From contig DASUVX010000145.1 in assembly GCA_036378735.1 (NCBI GenBank), forward strand, positions 1 through 64,000: a stretch of DNA of 64,000 nt. The letters run 5' to 3'. Shown here in pieces: positions 43,736 through 52,320 of this stretch. The notes under the pieces are model-generated. The model worked only from the letters and a program-made list of their open reading frames with translations, made no database searches and was not told the DNA's origin. Each line of letters starts with the position of its first letter. Position 1 is the first letter of the stretch. The DNA is from GCA-003244245 sp036378735. GTDB lineage: Bacteria; Actinomycetota; Actinomycetes; Mycobacteriales; Pseudonocardiaceae. The translations under genes and the position numbers were made by a program.

Positions 43736-45521
43736 ACAGGTGGGCGGGGTCGATCCAGGGTCGGGTAAGCCGCAGAGACGCTTCCAGCATCAGCGCGTGC
43801 ACGAAAGCCTGCGGTAGGTTGCCGCGCAGTTGACGTTGGGTGATGTCGTATTCCTCGGAGAACAATCCGGGCGGCCCACAGGCCGCCCGGTTGCGTTCGA
43901 ACCATGCGCGGGCGGCGAGCGCTTCGCCTCGCTGGTGATCGGCCAGCGCCAGGAAGAAACCGCACAGCGTGAAGGCGCCCTCAGCCTGTCCGAGTTCTCG
44001 GTTGTCATGGCGGAACCGGTAGACGTAGCCCTCTCGCATTAACTCCTCGCGCACCGCCTGGACAGTGGCGACGCTGCGCGGGTCGGTGGCGGGCAGCGCA
44101 CCACGGATCGCCGGCAGCAGCAAGGCCGCATCGATGCGAGTGTCGTCGGGTGCGCGTTGCCAGCGTCCGGAACGATGGCGACAGTCAGCGCCGACATCGG
44201 CGACGATGGCGTCGGCCAGCCCACTCCACTCGGCAGCATCGGCGCCAGACGCGCCGCGGGCAGCAATCGCGCGAAGCCCGGCGGCGCAGATCAGCCGGGA
44301 GTGCGCCCAGCGGCGATCCTCCAGTTCCCAGACTCCGGCATCTGCCTCCTGCCAGCGGCGTTGGATGGCGGCCACCGCAGCGGTGACGGCCTGGTAGTGA
44401 TCGGTGCCGAGGTGGTCATGGCGGGCGGCCGCGGCGAACAGCAGCAGCGCTTCGCCGAGGGCGTCGAGCTGGAATTGGGCATTGACGTGGTTACCGACGA
44501 TGTCGTACCCGCCGGGGTAGCCGGGCAGGTCCAGGGAACGCTGGTCGGGCACCTGACCGCCGGTGACGGTGTAGGCAGGCTTGAGGTTGGGCCCGTCTTC
44601 GATGAGTCGTTCGGCGACGAACCGGACCGCATCGTCGAGAAGCGGGTGTGGTCCATCAGCGGCCACGGCGTGGGCGGCGTAGCACTGGTCGCGGATCCAG
44701 ACGTAGCGGTAGTCGTAGTTGCGCCCCTTCTCGGCGCGCTCGGGCAGGCTCATGGTGGCCGCGGCGACCATGCCACCACCCGAGCTGGTCAATCCGCGCA
44801 GCACCGCGTAGGAGTGGCGGGCGTCGCGGGGAGCGACACTGTCGCCGAGCTTCGGCATCACCTCCCGCCACGCTGTTGTGGTGGCGTCCCATAACTGTCC
44901 AGCATCCGGTGGCTGCGGGTCGAGCGCGGTGCTGGACAGCTCCAGGACCAGATCGTGGTGGTCACCTTCGGGCACGGTTTGGGTAGCACGAAGCGACCGC
45001 CGACCATCGCCGCCGTGGACCTCGGCGCCTGCGCCACCGGTCCACCGCATGCGCAACCCGCCCACCCGGCCCTCCCAGCGACCGCCCTCGTTGTGCAGGT
45101 CATCCAGCTGCCGGCGGCCGAACTCAGCGGCCGGCTCCAGCACGATGTGGACCTCGGCGCTGCCCTGCACCGCGATGACGCGCCGCAGCAGGACGGCCTG
45201 GTGCAGGTCGCCCGGAAAGGCCAGGGCCTCGAGGCACTCGATGATCCCGGTCTCGGTGACCCACCGGGAGCGCCAAATCAAGCTGCCGTCTTCGTAGTAG
45301 CCGCCCCAGACGAACCGGCCGGTCGGGGTGATCGCGTAGACACCGCTGCCGCCGATCAGAGTGGAGAACACGGCGTCGGAATTCCAGCGCGGGACGCACA
45401 TCCAGACCACCTCGCCGCGCGGACCCACCAGAGCACCGCGTTCCCCATCGGCCAGCACGGCGTATTCGCGCAACACGTGCGGCGGGAAGGCCGCGAGGGG
45501 ATCGGAATCGGTGCTGGTCAC
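43734..45521 (-). CDS. Glycoside hydrolase family 15 protein (glucoamylase/trehalase-like)
   Basis: 595-residue enzyme with an N-terminal beta-sandwich and a C-terminal (alpha/alpha)6 barrel. Barrel motifs are YDYRYVWIRDQCYAAHAV, GGYDIVGNHVNAQFQLDALGEALLL, GVWELEDRRWAHSRL (general acid Glu) and GLFSEEYDITQRQLRGNLPQAFVHALML (general base Glu). Mycobacterial relatives are trehalases. No signal peptide, so cytoplasmic. The GTG start overlaps the stop of the last metal-permease gene by 4 bp, so it is translated as the fifth gene of the zinc-type ABC operon. Confidence 0.9.
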   Translation of the reverse strand: MTSTDSDPLAAFPPHVLREYAVLADGERGALVGPRGEVVWMCVPRWNSDAVFSTLIGGSGVYAITPTGRFVWGGYYEDGSLIWRSRWVTETGIIECLEALAFPGDLHQAVLLRRVIAVQGSAEVHIVLEPAAEFGRRQLDDLHNEGGRWEGRVGGLRMRWTGGAGAEVHGGDGRRSLRATQTVPEGDHHDLVLELSSTALDPQPPDAGQLWDATTTAWREVMPKLGDSVAPRDARHSYAVLRGLTSSGGGMVAAATMSLPERAEKGRNYDYRYVWIRDQCYAAHAVAADGPHPLLDDAVRFVAERLIEDGPNLKPAYTVTGGQVPDQRSLDLPGYPGGYDIVGNHVNAQFQLDALGEALLLFAAAARHDHLGTDHYQAVTAAVAAIQRRWQEADAGVWELEDRRWAHSRLICAAGLRAIAARGASGADAAEWSGLADAIVADVGADCRHRSGRWQRAPDDTRIDAALLLPAIRGALPATDPRSVATVQAVREELMREGYVYRFRHDNRELGQAEGAFTLCGFFLALADHQRGEALAARAWFERNRAACGPPGLFSEEYDITQRQLRGNLPQAFVHALMLEASLRLTRPWIDPAHL

Positions 45522-46399
45522 GGTATCTGCTTGCCCCGCGCGCGGCGGGGTAAACCTAACGCCTCAGTTGGTAGCGGCTCAGCCTGGAGCTGTTCGCGGT
45601 GCCGGGTGACGATAACTGCGAGCAGATAGCCGCCGGCGGCTACAGCGAGAATGGCGAAGCTCGGGGGCAGTACTGGGAGGAGGTAGCTGAACAACAGGCC
45701 CGCCCATACCGTGGCCACAGCAAGCCCGGCCGACAGGAACAGCCCCGGGTAAGGCCGGGCGGTCAGGCGTTGTGCCGTCCCGGCGGGAGCAGCGAGCAGG
45801 CCGAGCAGCAGTAGCGCCCCGACGGCTTGGCTCGCCTCGGCGGCGGCGCCGCCGACCAGGGCGAGAAAGCCGTAGCCGAGCAGCCGAACCGGAATCCCCC
45901 GGGCGGCCGCAACCGCGCCGTCGATGCTGGCGAACAGCAGTGGCCGAGCGATCGCGATCATGGCTGCCACGATGACCGCGGCGATGAGCGCGGACGTGAC
46001 CGCCCGGGAAAGGCTCAAGCCGAAAAGCGACCCGAACAAGACGTCAACGCCGGCGGTGCCGTTGGCCGCGCTGTGCCGGCTGGTGTAGAGGCTCAGGAAG
46101 AACACGCCGAGGCCGAGGATCCAGGCGAATACGCTACCGATCACCACGTCGTCGGCGTGGCCCCGATGGCCGAGCGCGCCGAGTGCGACGCCCACCCCGA
46201 TGGTCGCGGCGAAGAGCCCGAACCGCTGATCGATGCCCAACGCCAGTGCTGCCAGGGCACCGGTGAACGCCACATGGCTCAGCGCGTCGCCGGTGAAGAC
46301 CTGGGCCCGCAGCACGACGAAGTAGCCGACCAGTCCTGCGGCGGCGGCGACCGCGGTGCCGGCAAGCAGTGCATGCAGCAGGAATGGTGGCCACGTCAT
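45518..46399 (-). CDS. znuB: Zinc/manganese ABC transporter permease 2
   Basis: 293-residue ABC-3 family permease with about eight membrane helices: MTWPPFLLHALLAGTAVAAAAGLVGYFVVLRAQVFTGDALSHVAFTGALAALALG is the family N terminus, and GAAAEASQAVGALLLLGLLAAPAGTAQ is the cytoplasmic coupling region. ATG 46399 is used because it overlaps the stop of the previous permease by 4 bp. Two non-identical permeases suggest a heterodimer in the importer. Confidence 0.92.
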   Translation of the reverse strand: MTWPPFLLHALLAGTAVAAAAGLVGYFVVLRAQVFTGDALSHVAFTGALAALALGIDQRFGLFAATIGVGVALGALGHRGHADDVVIGSVFAWILGLGVFFLSLYTSRHSAANGTAGVDVLFGSLFGLSLSRAVTSALIAAVIVAAMIAIARPLLFASIDGAVAAARGIPVRLLGYGFLALVGGAAAEASQAVGALLLLGLLAAPAGTAQRLTARPYPGLFLSAGLAVATVWAGLLFSYLLPVLPPSFAILAVAAGGYLLAVIVTRHREQLQAEPLPTEALGLPRRARGKQIP

Positions 46400-47292
46400 G
46401 GCACGATTCCGGGCGCGCTCGAGTCCGCGGTGACGCTGCCCTGCCGCATGTGGCGGATCAGCTGACTGGCGAGGTAGCCGGCGAAGGCCAAGCTGGTGAC
46501 GAAAAAGCCCACCGGAAACGGGGTGTAGTAGGCCAGGCTCAGACCCAGCCACGTGACGATCAACCCGGTCAGAATGGCGAGCACAAGGGCACGCATGGGG
46601 GCTGTAGTCAGCGTCTGCGCGGTCGCGGCAGGCATGACCAACAAGGCGAAGACCAGCAGCGTGCCGGTGATCTGGCTGACCTCAGCGGTCGCAGCACCTA
46701 GGAGTACCAGAAACGCCACCGACAAGGCCCGGACCGGGACGTTGCGGGCGAGCGCCATCTCAGGATCGATCGAGGCGAAGGCCAGCGGCCGGCCGATCAC
46801 CGCCAGAATCGACAGCGCAACCGCGGCGACGATGCCCAGGATGGTGACCTGCGCGGTGGTGATGCCCAGGAAACTGCCGAACAGCAGCGCATTGATGCTG
46901 TTGAGGAACCCTTTGTACAGGGCGACGAACAGGAAACCGCAGGCCAGCGCGAAGGCCTGCACGGTTCCGGTGACCGCCGACTCCTCGGAGTAGCCGCCAC
47001 GCCCGGTGCGCGGCAACATCGCGATGACCGCAGCTCCGGCGAGACAGAAAGCGAAGTAGCCGTAGGCGGCCGCCACACCGATCAGGACCGCCCCGGCCGC
47101 ACCCGGGAAACCGATCAGCGACAGGGTATGGCCTGCGAAGGTCTGCCGGCGCAACACCATGAAATGCCCGATCACCGCAGCCAGCACCGCGACGATCGTG
47201 CCCGCGCGAAAAGCATTGACCATGAACGGGAACGACCACATCTCTTGGAGATCGGTGATCGGGTTCCAGCTCGGACCGTCGGTGACGGTCAC
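46396..47292 (-). CDS. znuB: Zinc/manganese ABC transporter permease 1
   Basis: 298-residue ABC-3 permease: MVNAFRAGTIVAVLAAVIGHFMVLRRQTFAGHTLSLIGFPGAAGAVLIG at the N terminus and GAATAEVSQITGTLLVFALLVMPAATAQ as the coupling region. It overlaps znuC by 4 bp upstream and the second permease by 4 bp downstream. The family moves Zn(II), Mn(II) or Fe(II); zinc is inferred from the Fur-family (Zur-like) box before the operon. Confidence 0.92.
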   Translation of the reverse strand: MTVTDGPSWNPITDLQEMWSFPFMVNAFRAGTIVAVLAAVIGHFMVLRRQTFAGHTLSLIGFPGAAGAVLIGVAAAYGYFAFCLAGAAVIAMLPRTGRGGYSEESAVTGTVQAFALACGFLFVALYKGFLNSINALLFGSFLGITTAQVTILGIVAAVALSILAVIGRPLAFASIDPEMALARNVPVRALSVAFLVLLGAATAEVSQITGTLLVFALLVMPAATAQTLTTAPMRALVLAILTGLIVTWLGLSLAYYTPFPVGFFVTSLAFAGYLASQLIRHMRQGSVTADSSAPGIVP

Positions 47293-48191
47293 GGTCTGCG
47301 CCCGGGGTACCCCTCATCATGAGCGTCGCATCGTTGCGGATGGCCGACCACGACCAGCCGGCCGTCAGCGGCGGTGAGAACCTCGATCGGGGTGCCGAAC
47401 AGATCGGTCAATGCCGCGCTGGTGATCACCTGACGAGGTGGGCCGATCAAGGAACCGCCGGGGGCGAGATACACCACGGTGTCGAGGTGGGGCAGGACGG
47501 GATTGACATCGTGCAGAACCATCACCACGGCAACCCGTTGGGTCCGGCTGATCCGAGCGATGAGAGTGGCGACAGCAGCCTGGTTCGGCAGGTCCAGGCT
47601 GTCCAGAGGTTCGTCCAGCAGCAGTAGGTCAGGGCGGGAGGCCAAGGCCTGAGCGATCAGCAGGCGTTGCTGCTCCCCGCCGGACAGCTCGCCGACAGGT
47701 CGCCCGGCGTAGCCGCTGGCGCCGACCAGGTCGATGACCTCCTCGACGCGGGCGGCGGCGGATCGCCGGGGTGCACCACCCGGCAGCCAGCTCGGCAGGG
47801 GAAGGCCCCACCGGTGCCCGTCCAAGCCCAGGCGCACGATGTCACGGCCCCGGACCCGCAGCGATGGGTCGAAGCTTCGGCGCTGGGGCAGGTAACCGAT
47901 CCGCCTGTTGACCCGACCGGGCAACTGGCCCAGCACCTGTACTCGGCCTTCCGCCAGCGGCAGGGCCCCAAGAATGACTTGGAGCAACGTCGACTTGCCG
48001 ACCCCGTTCGGACCCAGCACCGCGACGAACTCGCCGGCCGCGATAGCCAGATCGAGCCCGCTCCACAGCCGCCGGTTGCCCCGGTCGACCGCGCCGTGGC
48101 GCAGGGTGATCACCGGCTGCTGATCCGTGGGTACCTCGGCGGCGTGGCGGAATTGGGTGTCCACGTCGGGGCCGATCGAGCGGGCATTCAC
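47289..48191 (-). CDS. znuC: Zinc/manganese ABC transporter ATPase
   Basis: 300-residue ATPase. Walker A is VLGPNGVGKSTLLQV, the Q loop lies in GYLPQRRSFDP, the signature is GELSGGEQQRLLIAQAL, and Walker B is LLLLDEPLDSLD, followed by the switch His in MVLHDVN. It overlaps the gene for the binding protein upstream and the first permease downstream, each by 4 bp. Confidence 0.94.
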   Translation of the reverse strand: MNARSIGPDVDTQFRHAAEVPTDQQPVITLRHGAVDRGNRRLWSGLDLAIAAGEFVAVLGPNGVGKSTLLQVILGALPLAEGRVQVLGQLPGRVNRRIGYLPQRRSFDPSLRVRGRDIVRLGLDGHRWGLPLPSWLPGGAPRRSAAARVEEVIDLVGASGYAGRPVGELSGGEQQRLLIAQALASRPDLLLLDEPLDSLDLPNQAAVATLIARISRTQRVAVVMVLHDVNPVLPHLDTVVYLAPGGSLIGPPRQVITSAALTDLFGTPIEVLTAADGRLVVVGHPQRCDAHDEGYPGRRP

Positions 48192-49159
48192 GGCATGGTG
48201 GCCTTCGACAGTGCTTGCTGGATGCCTTCGAGCTGGTCGGCCTGCCAGTCCTGGAAGCTGGCCGTGGCCGGGACGAGGGTCTCGGTCACGGTGGCCACCG
48301 GAATATCCTGGTTTTTCGCCGCGGTCACCAGTGCCGCCACGTCCGGGGTCGAATTCTGGCTGTTGAATAAGAAGATCTTGATTTGCCTCGTCTCGATCTG
48401 CTTATCGGCGGTGCTCTTGTCGGCTGCGGTGGGATCGGTGCCCTCACTGATCGCGTCGAGGAACGACTCCGGGGTTGCCATCCGCAAGCCCAGACCTTCG
48501 GCCAGCGGCGTCACGATCGATTCCGAGGCGCCAATTGATGTCCCGCTGTACTTGCTCTTGAGATCGGCGATGAGCTGGTTGTAGCGAGCCAATCCGTGCG
48601 TCTCGTAGTTCTGTTTCTGCTGATCAAAATAGGCCGAGTCGGCCGGATCGATCCGCTTGTAGTCGGCGGAGATCTGTTCGATGACGCGGTGCACGTCATC
48701 CGGGGAGTACCAGCGATGCGGATTGCCGCCTTGCTTGACTCCGACCAGCTCCCCGACGTTCAACACCGACCGGCCCGGTGCCGGGTTCGCGGCGATCAGC
48801 TTGGCGACCCACGGGTCGTAGCCGACGCCGTTGGAGACCACGTACTGGGCGCTCGCGAGAGCTCGCGCGTCGGCCGCCGTGGGCTCATAGTCGTGCGGGT
48901 CGGCGTCCGGGGCGGCGATGATACTTCTCACACTGACGTGCTCGCCGCCCAGCTGCGCCGCGATACTGCCCCAGACATTCTCCGCCGCTACTATCGCGAT
49001 CTTTGTATTGCCGGTGGACCCAGTCTGCTGGGAAAGCGAACCGTGACCCGCCGGGCTCCCGGTGGCGCAGCCGGCCAGCACGCCGGCGACCACTAGCGCG
49101 GTGACTGCTGGCGCGCCGATGAGGGATAACAGCCTTCGCGTCATCCCCTTCGCGCTCAC
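48188..49159 (-). CDS. znuA: Zinc/manganese-binding lipoprotein
   Basis: 323-residue cluster A-I solute-binding lipoprotein. Lipobox LAGC follows the signal helix VTALVVAGVLAGC. Metal-site residues are His in DADPHDYEPT and His in GGNPHRWYSPDD, with Glu in GASESIVTPLAEGLG. The His-rich loop of typical ZnuA proteins is missing, so manganese cannot be excluded. GTG 49159 is used because AGGAG lies 7 nt upstream. First gene of the five-gene operon. Confidence 0.9.
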   Translation of the reverse strand: MSAKGMTRRLLSLIGAPAVTALVVAGVLAGCATGSPAGHGSLSQQTGSTGNTKIAIVAAENVWGSIAAQLGGEHVSVRSIIAAPDADPHDYEPTAADARALASAQYVVSNGVGYDPWVAKLIAANPAPGRSVLNVGELVGVKQGGNPHRWYSPDDVHRVIEQISADYKRIDPADSAYFDQQKQNYETHGLARYNQLIADLKSKYSGTSIGASESIVTPLAEGLGLRMATPESFLDAISEGTDPTAADKSTADKQIETRQIKIFLFNSQNSTPDVAALVTAAKNQDIPVATVTETLVPATASFQDWQADQLEGIQQALSKATMP

Positions 49160-49223
49160 TTTGCGTCTCCTGATCGGGACGTTACATGACCTACAAGTGT
49201 CGCTGATGCCGACGAGCGTAAAC

Positions 49224-49241
49224 GAAATCGATAATCATTCC
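49224..49241. promoter_or_regulatory. Fur-family (Zur-like) box upstream of znuA
   Basis: GAAATCGATAATCATTCC is a nearly symmetric AT-rich site (half-sites GAAATCGAT and, on the other strand, GGAATGAT) in a GC-rich background. It lies 65 bp before znuA. Spacing and bases resemble Zur/Fur boxes. Confidence 0.6.
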
Positions 49242-49244
49242 AAG

Positions 49245-50222
49245 TCAGGAAGCTTCGGCCAGTACCAGAGCGAACCGCTCGTCGGGATCGGTCCACCACA
49301 GCTGGTCGGCAAACCCGGCCGCCAGTAGCTCCGCGCCGAGTCCGGCCCGGCGGAATTTGGTGGATACCTCGGTACGCATCTCCTCGCCCTGGGCGTACTG
49401 CACTGTCATGCCCAGGGCGGGCACCTGCACGGTCACCGCGCGACGAGCCTGCAGCCGCATCTCGATCCACTCCTGGGTGGCGTCCCACAACGCGATGTGA
49501 TCGAAGGCGGTGACGTCGAAATCGGCGCTGAGCTCGCGGTTGAGGACATGCAGCACGTTGCGGTTGAACTCGGCGGTCACACCGGCGGCATCGTCGTAGG
49601 CAGGCACCATGACCGCCGGATCGGTGACCAACCCGGCGCCCAGCAGCAGCAGCTCGCCAGGATCCAGTGCGGCGCGCAGCGCGGTGAAGAACGCGGCGCG
49701 CTCGTCCGGGACGAGATTGCCGATCGTGCCGCCCAAAAAGGCCACCAGCCGGCGCCCGCTCTGCGCCGCCGGCAGCAACTCCAGATGCTGGGTGAAGTCG
49801 CCGACCACACCGTGTACCGCCAACCGCGGGTACTCCCGTGCCACCGCGGCCATCGCGCCGCGCAATGCCGACTCCGAGACGTCCAGAGGCACGAAGCGCC
49901 GAAGGGATCCGGTGGCGGTGAGCGCGTCGAGCAACAACCGCGTCTTCTCCGACGAGCCCGAACCCAGCTCGACGAGGGTGTCGGCGGCTGCCCGCGCAGC
50001 GATCTCCGTCACGGTGTGCCGAAGCAGCCGGCGTTCGGTTCGGGTGGGGTAATACTCCGGCAGCATGGTGATCTGCTCGAACAGTTCGCTGCCACGGGCA
50101 TCGTAAAACCACCGGGGTGGCAGCCACTTGGGGTCGGCGGACAGACCCACCCGTGCGTCGTGGCGCAGCGCGGCCGCCGCGTCGGCGTCGGACAGGTAGA
50201 TCTCCAGCACAGGTGCGGTCAT
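49245..50222 (-). CDS. egtD: Histidine N-alpha-methyltransferase EgtD
   Basis: Makes hercynine (trimethylhistidine), the first step of ergothioneine synthesis. 325 residues: LPPRWFYDARGSELFEQITMLPEYYPTRTE, the SAM site LVELGSGSSEKTRLLLDAL, PLDVSE, GDFTQHL and FLGGTIGNLVPDE are standard EgtD. The C-terminal substrate-binding part (TEVSTKFRR) is intact. ATG 50222 overlaps the egtC stop by 4 bp and follows a GGAGGAG. Last gene of egtABCD. Confidence 0.96.
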   Translation of the reverse strand: MTAPVLEIYLSDADAAAALRHDARVGLSADPKWLPPRWFYDARGSELFEQITMLPEYYPTRTERRLLRHTVTEIAARAAADTLVELGSGSSEKTRLLLDALTATGSLRRFVPLDVSESALRGAMAAVAREYPRLAVHGVVGDFTQHLELLPAAQSGRRLVAFLGGTIGNLVPDERAAFFTALRAALDPGELLLLGAGLVTDPAVMVPAYDDAAGVTAEFNRNVLHVLNRELSADFDVTAFDHIALWDATQEWIEMRLQARRAVTVQVPALGMTVQYAQGEEMRTEVSTKFRRAGLGAELLAAGFADQLWWTDPDERFALVLAEAS

Positions 50223-50983
50223 GGCTCCTCCGCAGTAATCGCAGGAATCGGCACGACATCCACGGTGGACGGTGTCGCGGTGACGAGGTGGCAATCCGGC
50301 ACGGGCTCCCAGCCGGCACAGTGGCTGGTGGGCTCGGAGCAGACCTGCACTCCCCCGTCGGCTACCCGCACCGCCAACGCGTGGTGAACCGCGGTCGCGG
50401 CGAGCGTGACACCATCCGTGACCAGCAGGTTCAGCCGTGAACCCGGGGCGGCGGCCAGCACCTGTGCAGTAACCCTGCCCAGCGCCCGGCCCAGCGGATC
50501 ACCAGCCACCAGGCGGTGCCGGACCAGCGCCCACAGCAGCGCCGAGTCGGTGGGTGCTTCCAAAGTGAGCAGCTCGGTGACCGGCAACTGGCTGGCCAGT
50601 GTTGCCATGCTGTCCGGCCAACCGGTGACCATGCCGTTGTGACTGAACAGCCAGCGGCCGGTGGTGAACGGCGAGCAGGCAAGCTCGGTCACCGGCATGC
50701 CGATCGTCGCCGAGCGCACCGCAGCGAGCACCGCGCCACTGCGCACTGCGCCGGCCAGCGCGGCGAACGAGGTGTCAGTCCAGATCGGGATGGCCCGCCG
50801 GTACCGGATGGGCGTGGCCCCGCCGTCGGGGTACCAGCCTGCGCCGAACCCGTCGGCGTTGACCACCCCATCACAGCGCATATCGGCTGGTGCGTAGCTC
50901 TGGCGCAGCAGCGAATGCGGCGGCTCCAGCAGCAGCGTCGCGAGGTCACGGGACGGCCCGAGATAGGCCAGGTGCCGGCACAC
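50219..50983 (-). CDS. egtC: Gamma-glutamyl-hercynylcysteine sulfoxide hydrolase EgtC
   Basis: Class II glutamine-amidotransferase-fold hydrolase that removes glutamate from the ergothioneine precursor. The nucleophile must be the N-terminal Cys after Met removal. The GTG at 50981-50983 gives MCRHLAYLGPSRDL, placing Cys at position 2, whereas the ATG 9 bases upstream would bury it at position 5. GAGGTGGG lies 9 nt before the GTG and directly against that ATG, so GTG is clearly the start. GFGAGWYPDG and FSHNGMVTGW follow the family. 254 residues; egtB ends 5 bp upstream. Confidence 0.95.
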   Translation of the reverse strand: MCRHLAYLGPSRDLATLLLEPPHSLLRQSYAPADMRCDGVVNADGFGAGWYPDGGATPIRYRRAIPIWTDTSFAALAGAVRSGAVLAAVRSATIGMPVTELACSPFTTGRWLFSHNGMVTGWPDSMATLASQLPVTELLTLEAPTDSALLWALVRHRLVAGDPLGRALGRVTAQVLAAAPGSRLNLLVTDGVTLAATAVHHALAVRVADGGVQVCSEPTSHCAGWEPVPDCHLVTATPSTVDVVPIPAITAEEP

Positions 50984-50988
50984 CGGGT

Positions 50989-52320
50989 TCAACCCACCTC
51001 GGCGGCGGCATCCCGGGCGCAGCGGAAACCGGTGAAGATCTGCCGGCGGATCGGGTGGTCCCAGTTACGGAAGGTCCCCCGGCAGGCGGCCGCGTCGGTG
51101 GCGAACGAGCCGCCCCGCAACATCCGGTAGTCCCCGCCGAAGAACACCTCGGAGTACTCCCGGTACGGGAACGGCGCGAAGCCCGGGTAACCGGCGAAGC
51201 CCGAGGACGTCCACTCCCATACGTCGCCGATCAACTGGTGCACGCCCAGCGCAGACGCGCCGGCCGGGTAGCTGCCCGCGGGGGCGGGCTGCAGGTGCCG
51301 TTGCCCCAGGTTGGCGTGCGCTGGAGTCGGGTTCTCATCACCCCACGGGAAGCGGCGGGAACGCCCGCTGGCCGGGTCGTACCGGGCCGCCTTCTCCCAC
51401 TCCACCTCAGTGGGCAGGCGCTTGCCGGCCCATGCCGCATAGGCCTGCGCCTCGAAGAAGCTGACGTGCACGACGGGCTCGTCGAGCGGGACCAGCTCGG
51501 TGACGCCGAACCGGGTGCGCCACCACTGCTCGCCGTCGAAGGACCAGAACAGCGGAGCCACCAGTCCTGCCTCGCACCGGTGTGCCCAGCCTCGCTCGCT
51601 CCACCACCGCGAGTTGTCGTATCCGCCGTCGGCGAGGAACCGCTGGTAGTCCCGGTTGGTCACCGGAGTGGTGTCCAACCAGTACGCGCCGGTGTGTGCG
51701 CGGTGCGCGGGGCGCTCGTTGTCCAGCGCCCATGGCTCGGTCGACGCGCCCATGGTGAACTCCCCGGCGGGGATCAGCACCTCTGCGGGCAGGCCGGCGG
51801 AGCGTTCCGGCTGGGGGGCGGGCGCGTGCAGCGCGGCCGGCCCGACCCGCAGCTGGTGGGTGGCCAGCATCGTCTCGTCGTGCTGCTGCTCGTGCTGCAC
51901 GATCATTCCGAAGGCGAATCCATGCTCGACAAGCCGGCGGCCCTCCAGCGGCGCGCCGTCCAGCACGTCGAGCACCTTGGTACGCACCTGTCCGAGGTAG
52001 CGCCGGGTCTGGGTGGGGTCCAGCAGGGGCAACGCAGGCCGGTTGGGCCTGGGATGCCTGAACGCGTCGTAGAGGTGGTCGATGTCGGCCCGGACGGGCT
52101 CGCGGCCGCCCACGTCGCGGACGAGCCAGAGTTCCTCCTGGTTGCCGATGTGGGCGAAGTCCCAGACCAGCGGAGACATGATCGGGGAGTGCTGGCGGAT
52201 CAGCTCGGTATCGCCCACCGCCCCGGTCAGGGCCTCGCTGCGGGCGCGGGTGCGGCCGAGCTCGGCAGCCAGGTGATCGCGCAGCGCGGCACTGCTCAAC
52301 TCGATGATCGGCGTGCTCAC
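50989..52320 (-). CDS. egtB: Ergothioneine sulfoxide synthase EgtB
   Basis: Non-haem iron oxygenase that joins gamma-glutamylcysteine to hercynine. 443 residues: N-terminal DinB-like domain with the iron-binding QHEQQHDETMLATH (H-x3-H-x-E) and a C-terminal FGE-sulfatase domain (FTMGASTEPWALDNERPAHR, RLPTEVEWEKAARYDP, GDVWEWTSSGFAGYPGF, MLRGGSFATDAAACRGTFRNWDHP). It overlaps egtA by 4 bp. Confidence 0.97.
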   Translation of the reverse strand: MSTPIIELSSAALRDHLAAELGRTRARSEALTGAVGDTELIRQHSPIMSPLVWDFAHIGNQEELWLVRDVGGREPVRADIDHLYDAFRHPRPNRPALPLLDPTQTRRYLGQVRTKVLDVLDGAPLEGRRLVEHGFAFGMIVQHEQQHDETMLATHQLRVGPAALHAPAPQPERSAGLPAEVLIPAGEFTMGASTEPWALDNERPAHRAHTGAYWLDTTPVTNRDYQRFLADGGYDNSRWWSERGWAHRCEAGLVAPLFWSFDGEQWWRTRFGVTELVPLDEPVVHVSFFEAQAYAAWAGKRLPTEVEWEKAARYDPASGRSRRFPWGDENPTPAHANLGQRHLQPAPAGSYPAGASALGVHQLIGDVWEWTSSGFAGYPGFAPFPYREYSEVFFGGDYRMLRGGSFATDAAACRGTFRNWDHPIRRQIFTGFRCARDAAAEVG

